NCBI RefSeq assembly: GCF_028768465.1
Contig: NZ_CP118225.1
Span: forward strand, 6,925,001-6,989,000
Reading direction: 5' to 3'
Length of the DNA: 64,000 nucleotides
DNA from: Rhodopirellula sp. P2
Lineage (GTDB): Bacteria > Planctomycetota > Planctomycetia > Pirellulales > Pirellulaceae
A model generated the notes under the pieces. It had not been told where the DNA came from, did not search any database, and saw only the letters and a program-made list of their open reading frames with translations. The translations under genes and the position numbers were made by a program. Below, one piece after another: positions 35,437 through 45,517 of the stretch; the first letter of the stretch is position 1; each line of letters starts with the position of its first letter.

Positions 35437-35583
35437 CGAAAAAGCGGGGGAGTGGCGGGGGATGGAAGCAAGACGCAACCGTTTGCGGAACGAGAATCGC
35501 AATGGAGTCGTACCACGTAAGATCTTACCCGATTCGATTGCCAAGTTGGCAGTGGATTCATTCCTTCCTTCGAGCCCGAATTG

Positions 35584-36126
35584 ATGTTCTTTCGACTTCT
35601 CGCTCTCTTGATCGTTGTCCCGTTCGTCGAGCTGGTTCTGCTGCTACGTCTGGCAGATGAGACCAGTTGGTTGACCACATTGATGATCGTGATCATCACC
35701 GGGATCATCGGTTCGTACCTGGCTCGCCGCGAAGGACTGGCGACCTGGTTTCGGTTCCAGTCGGCCATGTCGCAGGGAAAAATGCCGAACCGCGAGATTC
35801 AGGATGGGTTGATGATCGCGTTGGCAGCCGTGTTGTTGCTGACCCCTGGTTTGCTGACCGACGCGTTCGGATTCACCTTGTTGACGCCACCTGGACGTCG
35901 GTTGATCGGTGGATGGTTGCGAAATCGTTTTGCGGGAAGTTTTCGGATGCAAACCTTCGGCGGTGGCGGCCAGCCCGGTTCGGCCAGCAATCCCGCCGCA
36001 GAGGACCGCTTTGATCCGAGAACGTTTGACCCACGCCGATCGAGTGCATCGGGGCAGCGTTCCGGCGGTGCGGGCGATACGATTGACTCGCCTCACTTCG
36101 AACCCAAACGATCGCCTTCGCCGTGA
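35584..36126 (+). CDS. fxsA: FxsA family membrane protein
   Basis: 180 residues; ATG at 35584 directly after an in-frame TTG. Two N-terminal hydrophobic segments (about 3-20 and 26-48) and one more (about 80-100) with the family pattern VPFVELVLL, GIIGSYLARREG and LLLTPGLLTDAFGFTLL-PPGR. The C-terminal 70 residues are Gly/Pro/Asp-rich and hydrophilic. E. coli FxsA (YjeG) eases phage T7 exclusion by F plasmid PifA; the physiological role is unknown. Its stop overlaps the GTG start of the next gene (GTGA). Confidence 0.9.
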   Translation: MFFRLLALLIVVPFVELVLLLRLADETSWLTTLMIVIITGIIGSYLARREGLATWFRFQSAMSQGKMPNREIQDGLMIALAAVLLLTPGLLTDAFGFTLLTPPGRRLIGGWLRNRFAGSFRMQTFGGGGQPGSASNPAAEDRFDPRTFDPRRSSASGQRSGGAGDTIDSPHFEPKRSPSP

Positions 36127-37097
36127 ACTCACCCAACGACCGCGACACCCCACTGACAGACCTTCTTTTTTCCTCCGAGCCGCTTCTGCCCAATCCGGTT
36201 GCCGTGCCCCCGGAACTCGCTCCGCTGACTCAGCCCAAGCTGATTGACCTCCGTGAGATCCAGGTCATCTTGCTGGACGTCTACGGAACACTGGTCATCA
36301 GCGGCAGCGGCGACGTCGGAACCGCCGACGATGCGAAACACGACGCCGCGAATCGCTGGATTCGCGACGCTGCCACGCAAGCCGGCGTCCAAGATCGGAC
36401 CGGTATCCCCACGTCCGACCAACTGCGAACCCAAATCGTGGCCACGAACGAGTCCGCTCGTTCGGAGGCGAACCCGAAACCGGAGGTCGACATCCTGGAG
36501 ATCTGGCGGCGGGTGCTGCAGGCCAACCAACGCGAGGACTTGGCAACGAATCCAAAAATTTTGGCGGCCTGGATTTGTGGCGTCGAAGGACGCTCCAATC
36601 CGGTTTGGCCGATGCCGGGGGCGGGCGATGCCTTGATGGCGATGCAAGCGAAGGGGCGCCGCTTGGGGATTGTCAGCAACGCTCAGTTCTACACTCCGTT
36701 GATCGTCCAAGATCTGATCGCCAAGCGTTCCCAGGACACAAAACGAGGCACGTCAAGCGATTCGGTCGAAAGAACGATTGCGGGAGATCTGTCATCCGTG
36801 TTCGATCTCAACGCGTGCCATTTTTCCTATCGCTATCGAACCGCCAAACCGGGGCCCTTGCTGTTTGAGCGTGCGATCGCGCAGCTCCGTGGCACCGGGA
36901 TTCTGCCGGAACAGGTTCTCTACATCGGCAATGACATGCTCAACGATGTCTGGGCGGCGAAGCAGTTCGGACTGCGGACAGCACTGTTCGCGGGGGACGG
37001 TCGCAGCCTGCGATTGCGGACCGAGGATGCTCGCTGCGAGAAATGTTTGCCTGACATGGTGCTGACACACTGGGATCAGATAGTAGAGTGTTTGTGA
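36123..37097 (+). CDS. HAD-superfamily hydrolase
   Basis: 324 residues with a GTG start overlapping the fxsA stop. Motif I is LLDVYGTL (Asp about 51, where the second position is Tyr instead of Asp, as in phosphonatase/haloacid-type members), motif II is LGIVSNAQ, motif III Lys in RTAKPGPLLFE and motif IV IGNDMLNDVWAAK with the acidic pair. A helical cap domain of about 110 residues lies between I and II. Phosphatase activity is likely; the second Asp of DxD being replaced makes a standard phosphatase mechanism less certain. Next genes are a glycosyltransferase and GH13_18 enzyme, so it may dephosphorylate a sugar product. Confidence 0.85.
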   Translation: MNSPNDRDTPLTDLLFSSEPLLPNPVAVPPELAPLTQPKLIDLREIQVILLDVYGTLVISGSGDVGTADDAKHDAANRWIRDAATQAGVQDRTGIPTSDQLRTQIVATNESARSEANPKPEVDILEIWRRVLQANQREDLATNPKILAAWICGVEGRSNPVWPMPGAGDALMAMQAKGRRLGIVSNAQFYTPLIVQDLIAKRSQDTKRGTSSDSVERTIAGDLSSVFDLNACHFSYRYRTAKPGPLLFERAIAQLRGTGILPEQVLYIGNDMLNDVWAAKQFGLRTALFAGDGRSLRLRTEDARCEKCLPDMVLTHWDQIVECL

Positions 37098-37154
37098 GAG
37101 AACGTTTCCGCGACGTTCTGCCGCCAGACGAAACACGCAAGAGTGACAGCTACG

Positions 37155-38420
37155 ATGGGCGTCCAAATCGGCTTTGTGGGAACACGTTTCGCCGGCACCG
37201 ACGGGGTGTCGCTTGAAAGCGCGAAATGGGCCCAGGTTCTCTGGGACAATGGCCATGTGAGCCACTGGTACTCGGGCCAGAGCGACCGGGACAAAGCGAC
37301 CTCGATGGTCGTTCCCCACGCTTACTTCGGCCACCCTGACATCGAATGGATCAACCGCCGCGCGTTTGGCACTCGCACTCGAACGCCCGATGTGACCCAG
37401 CGAATCTACACGTTGGCGGACTACCTGAAGAAAACGCTGTACGAATTCACCCGGCGTTTCGATTTGGATCTGCTGATCGTCCAGAACGCGCTGTGCATCC
37501 CGATGAATTTGCCGCTCGGCGTCGCGCTGACCAACTTCATCGCCGAAACCGGTTTCCCCACGATCGCTCACCACCACGATTTCTACTGGGAACGCGATCG
37601 GTTCAGCGTCTCCGCCGTGACCGACATGCTGTGGATGGCGTTCCCGCCTGCACTGCCACAAATTCAAAACGTGACGATCAACTCGTTCGCGCAAGAAGAC
37701 CTGTCGCACCGCCGCGGTGTCTCGTCGATTTTGGTGCCCAACGTGTTGGATTTCGAAAACGAGCCCCCGCAAGCCGACGAGTACTCGTCGCACTTCCGCG
37801 AAGACATCGGGTTGGAAGAAGACGACATCCTGTTCCTGCAGCCCACCCGCGTGGTGCCTCGCAAAGGCATCGAGCACGCCATCGCCTTGGTCGCGGCGCT
37901 GAAGAACGACAAATGCAAACTGGTGATCTCCCACGCCAGCGGTGACGAAGGCAACGAGTACCTGCAAGTCCTGATGGATTTGGCCGAAAGCAGTGGCGTC
38001 GATCTGCGTCTGTGCGATCATCAAGTTGGCGACAAACGTGCGATCGATGCTGACGGCAATCGCATCTACACGTTGGGCGATGCGTACGCGCAAGCCGACT
38101 TCATCACCTACCCGAGTATCTACGAAGGGTTCGGCAACGCACTTTTGGAAGCGTTTTATTATCGCAAACCGTTGTTGGTGAATCGTTATTCGATTTACGT
38201 CGCCGACATCGAACCCAAAGGTGCCAAGGTCATCTCCATGGATGGCTACCTGACGAAGGACGTTGTGTCGAAGGTGGAGCGGATCATCCGCGACAAAGCG
38301 TTCCGAGATGAGATGGTCGATTTCAATTATGAGATCGGCCGTGCATTCTTTTCCTACGGGGTGCTGCGGCGGAAACTGCGAGCCCTCGTGACCAACTTCA
38401 CCGGACAGGACAACTTGTGA
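37155..38420 (+). CDS. GT4-type glycosyltransferase
   Basis: 421 residues from the ATG at 37155 (a GTG at 37143 is possible). The N-terminal Rossmann half begins [24 protein letters not shown]; the second half has [20 protein letters not shown] and the donor-binding E-x7-[19 protein letters not shown], the GT4 signature. Uses a nucleotide sugar to glycosylate an acceptor. The stop overlaps the start of the GH13_18 gene. In Rhodopirellula, mannosylglucosylglycerate-type osmolytes are known to be made, and GT4 enzymes of this kind act in such routes; applying that here is inference. Not a lipopolysaccharide locus, since no other surface-sugar genes are near. Confidence 0.85.
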   Translation: MGVQIGFVGTRFAGTDGVSLESAKWAQVLWDNGHVSHWYSGQSDRDKATSMVVPHAYFGHPDIEWINRRAFGTRTRTPDVTQRIYTLADYLKKTLYEFTRRFDLDLLIVQNALCIPMNLPLGVALTNFIAETGFPTIAHHHDFYWERDRFSVSAVTDMLWMAFPPALPQIQNVTINSFAQEDLSHRRGVSSILVPNVLDFENEPPQADEYSSHFREDIGLEEDDILFLQPTRVVPRKGIEHAIALVAALKNDKCKLVISHASGDEGNEYLQVLMDLAESSGVDLRLCDHQVGDKRAIDADGNRIYTLGDAYAQADFITYPSIYEGFGNALLEAFYYRKPLLVNRYSIYVADIEPKGAKVISMDGYLTKDVVSKVERIIRDKAFRDEMVDFNYEIGRAFFSYGVLRRKLRALVTNFTGQDNL

Positions 38421-40132
38421 GCTCAACCATCGACGACGTCACTCGGTCACGGATCACCGATGTGTACGGGCACGTTTCCGACGTGCTCGCCGAAGGTTTG
38501 CAACGGTGCTTTGATCGATCCAACCATCCGTCTCCGCCGGCCGAACTGTGGGATCATCGCGATGTCGTGATGATCACCTACGCCGATCAAATTCGCGAAT
38601 CGGGCAAGTCACCGCTCGACGCCCAACGGCAATTCTTGCTGGATCACAACCTCGATGAGTTGATCCGCTGCGTTCACTTGCTGCCCTTTTGCCCGTCCAC
38701 GAGCGACGATGGTTTCTCCGTCGCGGATTACTTGGCCGTTGATCCTGAATCCGGCGACTGGGACGACATCCAGCGGTTGGGCGAACGCTTTGATTTGATG
38801 TACGACCTGGTGCTCAATCACTCATCGCAACAACACCGTTGGTTCCAAGGCTTCCTGAACGACGAACCGGAATACAAAGACTTCTATTCCACCGCCAATC
38901 CATCGGAAGATCTTTCGAAAGTCGTCCGGCCGCGTAGCTTGCCACTGCTGACGGAATTCGATTCCGCCTCGGGCAAGCGTTACGTTTGGACCACATTCAG
39001 CGCCGATCAAGTGGACCTGAATTACGCCAACCCGCGTGTCATGTTGGCGATGCTGGAAACGTTGGTCGAATACGCTCGCCGAGGTGCCCGCATCATTCGG
39101 CTCGATGCGATTGCGTTTCTATGGAAAGAGATCGGCACGTCGTGTTTGCACCTGCCACAAACCCACGCTGCGGTCCGCTTGATGCGACACGTGCTCGATG
39201 TTGCCGCACCGGGAACCATCGTGCTGACTGAAACCAATGTGCCTCACGCCGAGAACATCTCGTACTTTGGCGACGGCACCAATGAAGCCCACATGGTGTA
39301 CCAGTTCAGCCTGCCACCGTTGCTGCTCGACGCGATTCACAGCGGTGACACCAGCGTGCTTCAAAACTGGATGAGCTCACTGGATTTACCCACCGATCAA
39401 GTCACGTATTTCAACTTCACCGCGTCCCATGACGGCATCGGGGTTCGGCCCGTCGAAGGCATCTTGCCCGCCGAGCGAGTCGACGCACTCGTTGAGATCG
39501 CGAAGGCTCACGGTGGTCGCATCGGAATGCGAACTCAACCCGATGGCTCGCAAAGCCCTTACGAGCTGAACGTCACTTACCTGGATGCGGTGGCTGATCG
39601 CACAACCGTGCCAGCGACGGAACATGCCCAACGTTTCTTGGCCACGCAAGCGATCATGTTGTCGATGCGCGGCGTGCCTGCGGTTTACTTCCATTCCTTG
39701 GTCGGATCGCCCAACGACATCGCTGGTGTGGAAGCATCTGACATTCCCCGCCGCATCAATCGCCACAAATACGAGCGAGCGGAACTGGAAGCGGCCCTCG
39801 CCGATGCCGGTTCCCTGCAGCAACTCGTTGCGGACGGATACCGTCACTTGCTGAGCGTGCGAAAGCAACAAACCGCGTTTCATCCCAACGCGTCGCAGAC
39901 CGTTTTGGAACTGCCGGCCGATGGCCTTCTCGGGTTTGTGCGACAACGCGATGACGAATCTCCGTTGTGCGTGCTGGCCAACCTGTCCAGCGAAACTCGC
40001 CAGATCGAGCCAGCAAACTTGCCGGGCGATTTTACCTTTGACGCCCTGTCGGAGGAGTCGCTTGATCAGAACGCCCCCCTCGCGATGGCTCCGTATCAGG
40101 TACGCTGGTTGAAGTCATCTTCCACCGCCTGA
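38417..40132 (+). CDS. GH13 subfamily 18 glycoside phosphorylase (sucrose/glucosylglycerate phosphorylase-like)
   Basis: 571 residues with a GTG start coupled to the glycosyltransferase. The catalytic (beta/alpha)8 barrel shows [15 protein letters not shown], nucleophile Asp in [14 protein letters not shown], acid/base Glu in VLTETNVPH, and the stabilising Asp in [12 protein letters not shown]. The [25 protein letters not shown] block is the GH13_18 fingerprint. These enzymes split sucrose, glucosylglycerol or glucosylglycerate with phosphate; the family specificity lies in loops I cannot assign. With the glycosyltransferase and HAD genes, a role in an osmolyte cycle is more likely than sucrose use. 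Confidence 0.85.
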   Translation: MSSTIDDVTRSRITDVYGHVSDVLAEGLQRCFDRSNHPSPPAELWDHRDVVMITYADQIRESGKSPLDAQRQFLLDHNLDELIRCVHLLPFCPSTSDDGFSVADYLAVDPESGDWDDIQRLGERFDLMYDLVLNHSSQQHRWFQGFLNDEPEYKDFYSTANPSEDLSKVVRPRSLPLLTEFDSASGKRYVWTTFSADQVDLNYANPRVMLAMLETLVEYARRGARIIRLDAIAFLWKEIGTSCLHLPQTHAAVRLMRHVLDVAAPGTIVLTETNVPHAENISYFGDGTNEAHMVYQFSLPPLLLDAIHSGDTSVLQNWMSSLDLPTDQVTYFNFTASHDGIGVRPVEGILPAERVDALVEIAKAHGGRIGMRTQPDGSQSPYELNVTYLDAVADRTTVPATEHAQRFLATQAIMLSMRGVPAVYFHSLVGSPNDIAGVEASDIPRRINRHKYERAELEAALADAGSLQQLVADGYRHLLSVRKQQTAFHPNASQTVLELPADGLLGFVRQRDDESPLCVLANLSSETRQIEPANLPGDFTFDALSEESLDQNAPLAMAPYQVRWLKSSSTA

Positions 40133-40142
40133 ACGACTGGCC

Positions 40143-40811
40143 ATGCTAGAGCTGATCTCGTCTTACTCGACTGTTGCCATCGTGGTTGCCGCCTTGGCAC
40201 ACGTGTTCTTTTTCTTCGTATTGGCCATGTGGGCACGGGGGGATCGCAAGAAGATCGTGCAAACGCTGCAACGATTCACGGATTCGCTTCCCAATCGCAG
40301 CCGGATGGATCACGACGCTCACCCGTCTGATCAGATCGAGGCATGCTTGGCGGACATCCAAGACGTCTTGGTGGAGCCACCAGGTTCGTCTCATCGCGTG
40401 GCATTGAGCCAGCGGATGCGAATCCTGGACGAACGGCGCGACTACTTGCATTCGCTTCGGTTTGAAACAGCATGGAATGTCGCCCGCACGATGATCGAGG
40501 CCTACCCGCTGGCGGGTGTGCTGGGGACGATCCTCGCCATCGGTGCCGCGCTCGCTTCCGATGACCAGGCCTCCGTGGGCGTGATCGTGACACGCTTTGG
40601 TGACGCCATTTGGTCGACGTTCGCAGGCTTGGCTGCGGCAATCACGTTGATGCTGATCAACAGTTTTGTCGAACCTGGATTTGCCAAGCTTTCGGAGAAC
40701 CGTTTGCACGTTCGCGAAACGGCTTCGAAAGCCAAACGCGAACTCGGGCCCGCGGACCGCGTGGATCCCAATGCGATGCCAACCACGCCCGCCATGGAAG
40801 CGACGACGTGA
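40143..40811 (+). CDS. MotA/TolQ/ExbB-family proton-channel protein
   Basis: 222 residues, beginning 10 bases after the phosphorylase. An N-terminal span (about 5-30) is followed by a cytoplasmic region of about 95 residues, then two spans (about 125-145 and 160-182) with YPLAGVLGTILAIGAAL and FGDAIWSTFAGLAAAITLMLINSF, the conserved TolQ/ExbB core (GTV and A-x-T-x-x-G-L positions). It forms the pentameric channel that draws on the proton gradient. Its stop overlaps the start of the ExbD-like gene (GTGA). Confidence 0.88.
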   Translation: MLELISSYSTVAIVVAALAHVFFFFVLAMWARGDRKKIVQTLQRFTDSLPNRSRMDHDAHPSDQIEACLADIQDVLVEPPGSSHRVALSQRMRILDERRDYLHSLRFETAWNVARTMIEAYPLAGVLGTILAIGAALASDDQASVGVIVTRFGDAIWSTFAGLAAAITLMLINSFVEPGFAKLSENRLHVRETASKAKRELGPADRVDPNAMPTTPAMEATT

Positions 40812-41689
40812 ACGAATCGGCGTCCCCTGCCAACGAGAACGATTTTCACGCCGCCAGCATTGGGCGTCGGCGAATTCGGTTTCAATTGACACCGCTCATG
40901 GATCTGTTGCTGATCATCGTCTTCGCTCAGTTCATGGAGATGCGCGAAACATCCCAAGAACAGACGCGGGAGATCTCGCAAGAGCGTCAAGCACTGCTGG
41001 ATGAGCAAGCGACGTGGCGAGCCGAGCGTGACCGCGCAGTCGCCGAACGCAACATGGCTTTGGCAACGCAGCAAGCCAACACACAAGACGTCGGCCGCGC
41101 GATCGAGATGCTGCGTGGATGGCTGAACCTCGACGCGGATGAATCCCAAGCAACTATCTTGCGTCCGGGCACCGATTCGCAAGACGTCATCGCACGCGCG
41201 ATCGAACGTTCGCGGCAGCTTGCCTCCGCCGACCCCAACACGCTGATTCGTTTTTTGGTCGGGCACGACGAACTGCTCAAACGAGCCGAAGTCTGGACCG
41301 TTCACGCTCGCGAAACGGGCGACGTTGTTTTCGAGGCTTCGGGACACACCGAAACCTTCCGCTTGGAAAGCCAACGGCAATCGCAACGCACCCAAGAAAT
41401 CGCCGATCGACTGTTCGCCGCCTACAAACAGACCCCGCAACCCAAGGGTCTCATCGTGGTGCTCGTTTCCTACGCCCCGCGAAGCGTCGCCGGGGTGTAC
41501 CAACCGTTGATCGATGCCATGCCCGCTACACTGGAACGCTTGCGAGCCGACACGCCGACCAGCCGTTTCGAATACACCGTTCTCGGTGCGGCTCAGGCAC
41601 CTGAACAGACAAATGAGATGGACGCTGCAGAACCGTCCACGGAAACCGAAAACCTCACCCCACTTCAGGGAACCCCAGACGATGCGTAA
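40808..41689 (+). CDS. ExbD/TolR-like protein with long coiled coil
   Basis: 293 residues, GTG start. Residues 18-40 read RRRIRFQLTPLMDLLLIIVFAQFM, where the LTP-x-x-D is the proton-accepting Asp motif of ExbD/TolR/MotB N-termini. A charged coiled coil (about 42-95) follows and then a periplasmic alpha/beta region of 170 residues. The coiled coil and the length, double that of ExbD, are unusual. Partner of the upstream channel. The next gene overlaps by 8 bases. The machine driven by this pair is not identified; no TonB, no OmpA domain is obvious. Confidence 0.78.
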   Translation: MNESASPANENDFHAASIGRRRIRFQLTPLMDLLLIIVFAQFMEMRETSQEQTREISQERQALLDEQATWRAERDRAVAERNMALATQQANTQDVGRAIEMLRGWLNLDADESQATILRPGTDSQDVIARAIERSRQLASADPNTLIRFLVGHDELLKRAEVWTVHARETGDVVFEASGHTETFRLESQRQSQRTQEIADRLFAAYKQTPQPKGLIVVLVSYAPRSVAGVYQPLIDAMPATLERLRADTPTSRFEYTVLGAAQAPEQTNEMDAAEPSTETENLTPLQGTPDDA

Positions 41690-42257
41690 ACGAATCCCGC
41701 TGGCTGTTGGTGGTGGAATCGCACTGTTGATCGCCAGCCAATTCTTGGACTTCGGACTGGGTTTCCAAAGCGGCCAAGCCCCCTCCGTTTCAACCAACCC
41801 CGATGGGTCGTCCTCGATACTGGATGCGATTGTCGCTTCGGAAGAAGACAGCCCCGAAGAAGTGCAAACGGAACCTGAAACCGAATCCCCCCTGCCGCTG
41901 CTCACACCCGAGATCGTTGACGTCTTGATCGACGGGGAAAGCTACCTCGTGATCACCAATGCGAGTCATCCCGAACAACGCAACGCGTTGGCACTGGAGG
42001 CCTTGCTCTCAGCGGTTGACGCTGCCCCCGGTGATGCCAGCGGCATCAAAGTTCGAATCAGCCGCACGCCTTCGGCGATCGCGATGGCCGAGGAGTTCCT
42101 GCTCGAACAGCTTCGCCAATCCGGCTTGGACGAAGACGAAATCGACCGCCGTCGTCAGCTGGTTGAACTGCCGCTCGACGAAGCCATCAGCGACACAACC
42201 GAACCAAGTCCATTGGTTCCTTCCAACGAAACATCCCCGCCCGCCGAAACGCCATGA
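41682..42257 (+). CDS. Membrane-anchored protein of unknown function in the ExbBD-like unit
   Basis: 191 residues; ATG at 41682 lies 8 bases inside the previous gene. One N-terminal hydrophobic segment (about 5-23) then an acidic low-complexity linker, a compact domain at about 75-165 (PEIVDVLIDGESYLVIT, then ALALEALLSAVDAAPG, then KVRISRTPSAIAMAEEFLLEQL) with alternating strands and helices, and a Pro/Ser/Thr tail. I do not recognise the domain. The strand-helix pattern recalls the periplasmic domain of ExbD, which would fit the neighbourhood. Confidence 0.6.
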   Translation: MRKRIPLAVGGGIALLIASQFLDFGLGFQSGQAPSVSTNPDGSSSILDAIVASEEDSPEEVQTEPETESPLPLLTPEIVDVLIDGESYLVITNASHPEQRNALALEALLSAVDAAPGDASGIKVRISRTPSAIAMAEEFLLEQLRQSGLDEDEIDRRRQLVELPLDEAISDTTEPSPLVPSNETSPPAETP

Positions 42258-42317
42258 TTCGTTTCGGCAATTGTTTTTGTACCGCCGCATTCCACGAAGC
42301 ACGACGAGAATGACAAC

Positions 42318-44543
42318 ATGACCGTTTTCCGACGCAACGCCCGACTTCGAAAGGCACTGGCGACGCTCCTTGCCGGCCTTTGCATCAGCTCACTTTCCCA
42401 ACCCGCCACGACGGCGGACGAACCCACCGATTCGAGTTCCCGCATGAAGTTTGAGTATCCCGTCAGTCGTCTTGACGAGGTTGTTGACAACTACCACGGC
42501 CGCGAAGTGGCGGATCCATATCGTTGGTTGGAGGACGTTGAGAGCGACGAAACGGCCGCTTGGGTCGAAGCACAAAACAAGGTCACGCAGAGTTACTTGC
42601 AGTCTTTGCCGCAACGCGAAACGATGCGAGCCCGATTGGAAGCGTTGTGGGACTACTCTCGCACCGGTTTGCCCGCCAAACGAGGCGACACGTACTTCTA
42701 CACCTTCAATGATGGGCTGCAGAACCAAAGCGTTTTGTATCGCACCCCCGCCGATGTGCCACCCGCGGACTGGGCAGCCAACCGCGAAGTGCTGCTGGAC
42801 CCGAACAACCTGAGCGAAGATGGCACCATGTCGCTCGCGTCATGGGTGCCCAGCGAAGACGGCAAGCACCTGGCCTATGCCATCGCCGATGGCGGCAGTG
42901 ACTGGCGGACCTGGCGGGTGCGTGAGGTGGCCACCGGCAAAGACACCGATGATTTGATCCAGTGGTCCAAGTTCAGTGGCATCGCGTGGACGCCGGATGG
43001 CGACGGGTTTTACTACTCGCGTTACGCCGAACCGGCTGAAGGCGAAGAGCTGACCGGGACCAACGACAACCAAATGCTGTACTTGCACCGACTGGGCACG
43101 CCGCAGTCGGAAGACCAACTGGTCATGAAACGTCCCGACCATCCCAAGTGGGGTTTTGGTGCCTCGGTCACCGAAGACGGTCGCTACCTGGTGATTTCCA
43201 ACTGGAAGGGCACGGAACCCAAGACGCAGGTGTTCGTCCAAGACCTGATGGCCGACGACGCACCGGTTCGCGGCTTGATCATGGGCTTTGACGCGGACTA
43301 CAGCTTCATCGGCTCGGAAGGATCGACGCTGTTCTTCCTGACCGACCATGAAGCCCCCCGTCGCCGCGTGATCAGCTTGGACGTGGCGGAACATGCCGGG
43401 CGAACCGACGACAACGTCGATGAACCCGCCGATCGAGCGAACTGGGAAGAAGTCATCCCGCAGAGCGAACACGTTTTGGAACATGTCTCGCTGCTCAGTG
43501 GGGTCTTCTTCGCCAACTACTTGGCCGACGCCCTCAACCAAGTCGAACGCTACGCCTTGGACGGATCTCCCATGGGAACGCTGAAACTGCCCGGCAAAGG
43601 CTCTGTGGGGGGGCTGGGAGGTCGCCAAGACGCCACCGAGACATTCTTCTCGTTCACCAACTACGTCACGCCACCGAGCATCCACCGCGTCAACGTGGCC
43701 ACCGGTGAATCGGAACTGGCGATCATGCCGGAAGTCGCCTTTGACGTCAGCCTGTACGTCACCGAACAAGTCTTCTGCACCAGCAAAGACGGCACCCAGG
43801 TGCCGATCCTGATCACACGTCACAAGGACGCACCGCTGGACGGCAGCAACCGCACGCTGCTGTACGCCTACGGTGGATTCAACATCTCGCTGACGCCGTC
43901 TTATTCGCCTGGCATCGCGGGTTGGTTGGACGCCGGTGGCGTGTACGCCGTCGCGAACCTTCGGGGTGGTGGTGAGTACGGTCGTGAATGGCACGAAGCC
44001 GGGATGCAGCTGAAGAAACAAAACGTCTTTGACGACTTCATTGCCGCCGCGGAACACTTGATCGACATGGGCATCACCCGCCGTGAACGCTTGGGGGTCC
44101 GAGGTGGCAGCAACGGTGGATTGCTGATCGGTGCCGTGATGACTCAGCGTCCCGACTTGTTCGGGGCCTGTTTGCCTGCCGTCGGCGTGATGGACATGCT
44201 GCGGTACCACAAATTCACGATCGGTTGGGCTTGGGTCAGCGAGTTTGGAAGCAGCGATGACGAAACCCAAATCGACAACCTGTTGTCGTACAGCCCGCTG
44301 CACAATTTGAAACCTGGAACGTGTTACCCCGCCACGATGGTGACCACCGCCGACCGAGACGACCGCGTCGTGCCCGGTCACAGCTTCAAGTTCGCTGCGG
44401 CGTTGCAAGCGGCTCAGTCATGCGACAACCCGACCTTGATTCGGATTGAAACGCGAGCCGGTCACGGGGCTGGCACACCGACCAGCAAGAAGATCGACGA
44501 GTACGCCGATCTCTGGGCTTTCTTGCTCGAAAACTTGAAGTGA
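42318..44543 (+). CDS. Prolyl oligopeptidase family serine peptidase (S9A)
   Basis: 741 residues with an N-terminal signal peptide (about 1-33, ATTADEP). The lead RMKFEYPVSRLDEVVDNYHG-region carries the prolyl oligopeptidase start, then a seven-bladed propeller (about 100-440) and the alpha/beta-hydrolase domain. Ser598 lies in RGGSNGGLL, the Asp in DRDDRVVPGHS and the His in RAGHGAG; YAYGGFNIS and NLRGGGEYG are also family blocks. Cuts short peptides after proline. Exported to the periplasm, where it may process peptides. Sixty bases separate it from the previous gene. Confidence 0.95.
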   Translation: MTVFRRNARLRKALATLLAGLCISSLSQPATTADEPTDSSSRMKFEYPVSRLDEVVDNYHGREVADPYRWLEDVESDETAAWVEAQNKVTQSYLQSLPQRETMRARLEALWDYSRTGLPAKRGDTYFYTFNDGLQNQSVLYRTPADVPPADWAANREVLLDPNNLSEDGTMSLASWVPSEDGKHLAYAIADGGSDWRTWRVREVATGKDTDDLIQWSKFSGIAWTPDGDGFYYSRYAEPAEGEELTGTNDNQMLYLHRLGTPQSEDQLVMKRPDHPKWGFGASVTEDGRYLVISNWKGTEPKTQVFVQDLMADDAPVRGLIMGFDADYSFIGSEGSTLFFLTDHEAPRRRVISLDVAEHAGRTDDNVDEPADRANWEEVIPQSEHVLEHVSLLSGVFFANYLADALNQVERYALDGSPMGTLKLPGKGSVGGLGGRQDATETFFSFTNYVTPPSIHRVNVATGESELAIMPEVAFDVSLYVTEQVFCTSKDGTQVPILITRHKDAPLDGSNRTLLYAYGGFNISLTPSYSPGIAGWLDAGGVYAVANLRGGGEYGREWHEAGMQLKKQNVFDDFIAAAEHLIDMGITRRERLGVRGGSNGGLLIGAVMTQRPDLFGACLPAVGVMDMLRYHKFTIGWAWVSEFGSSDDETQIDNLLSYSPLHNLKPGTCYPATMVTTADRDDRVVPGHSFKFAAALQAAQSCDNPTLIRIETRAGHGAGTPTSKKIDEYADLWAFLLENLK

Positions 44544-44716
44544 GCTTGGTGGTTCAGCGGCCTCATCCGATGATGAACGCTGCTTGAACCCACTCGTTTC
44601 TTGCAATCGGTTCACGGAATCACTGAAACGTCTCCCGCAAGCTGGCCTGTCCCGCTGCGGAGATGGTTTCAACGCTGCAAACAATCCCCCCACCAACTCT
44701 CCTGTCCACCTGTCCA

Positions 44717-45517
44717 ATGCTGCTGCAACAACCCCAAGAATCACCCTACGACTTGAACTTTCAGTTGTTTGGATTCCCGATCCGAATCGCTTGGACGTTC
44801 TGGCTGGGCGCGGCTGTGTTTGGATGGAGCTTGGTCCAGCTGTTTGATTCGATGGAAGGCAGCCCCGGCCGCCTGCCATTGCTGCTGCTGTGGGCTCTCT
44901 GCATGCTCTTGTCGATCCTGATTCACGAGCTCGGCCACGCCTTTGCCTTTCGCCAATATGGCATCGAATCATCGCTGGTTCTGTACCACTTTGGCGGGCT
45001 CGCGGTGCCGCGATCCACGCACAATTACGGCGGTTTTGCCTCCTCGTTTTCGCCTCCGCGGCTCAGCCATGGGGCCGAACTCTGGATCGCTCTGGCGGGG
45101 CCACTGGCGCAGTTGGCGTCCGCAGCAGTGGTGGTCGCCGCTGTCAAAGCGATGGGGTTCCGGATCACCGCGTTCGCTTTGATGCCGTATCCACTCGATT
45201 CGCTTCCCGGCGTCCTCGAAGGGAACGATTTTGACAGTGTCGGGATGTTCGCGTTGGTCACGTTTTACGTCTGGCCCAGCGTGCTCTGGGCAGTGCTGAA
45301 CTTGATCCCAGTCTTCCCGCTCGATGGAGGACGAATCATGCGTTCGTTGGTGATGATGGGAGGCGGACAAACCGACACTTGGCTGTGGATCAGCATGATC
45401 ATTGGTGGGGCCTGCACGATGTACGGTTTCTCATCCGGGAACATGTTCTTGGGCATCCTCTTTTTGTCGTTGGCGGTGGGCAACTACCAAATGATGCAAG
45501 GATCGGCGCGTTACTAA
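44717..45517 (+). CDS. Site-2 protease family protein (M50B)
   Basis: 266 residues from the ATG at 44717; an upstream in-frame start at 44663 would add 18 residues with no membrane logic. Several spans carry the zinc site HELGHA (70-75) and NLIPVFPLDGGRI near 198, which supplies the third ligand Asp. A conserved block FGGLAVPR follows the first motif. No PDZ or CBS domain, unlike RseP or SpoIVFB. Cuts within membranes; substrate unknown. Independent of the M50-HlyD gene at 11077. Confidence 0.9.
   Translation: MLLQQPQESPYDLNFQLFGFPIRIAWTFWLGAAVFGWSLVQLFDSMEGSPGRLPLLLLWALCMLLSILIHELGHAFAFRQYGIESSLVLYHFGGLAVPRSTHNYGGFASSFSPPRLSHGAELWIALAGPLAQLASAAVVVAAVKAMGFRITAFALMPYPLDSLPGVLEGNDFDSVGMFALVTFYVWPSVLWAVLNLIPVFPLDGGRIMRSLVMMGGGQTDTWLWISMIIGGACTMYGFSSGNMFLGILFLSLAVGNYQMMQGSARY

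Noticed and set aside
42840..44408. Long minus-strand frame opposite prolyl oligopeptidase
   Set aside because: Antisense shadow; the plus strand has the catalytic triad and signal peptide.
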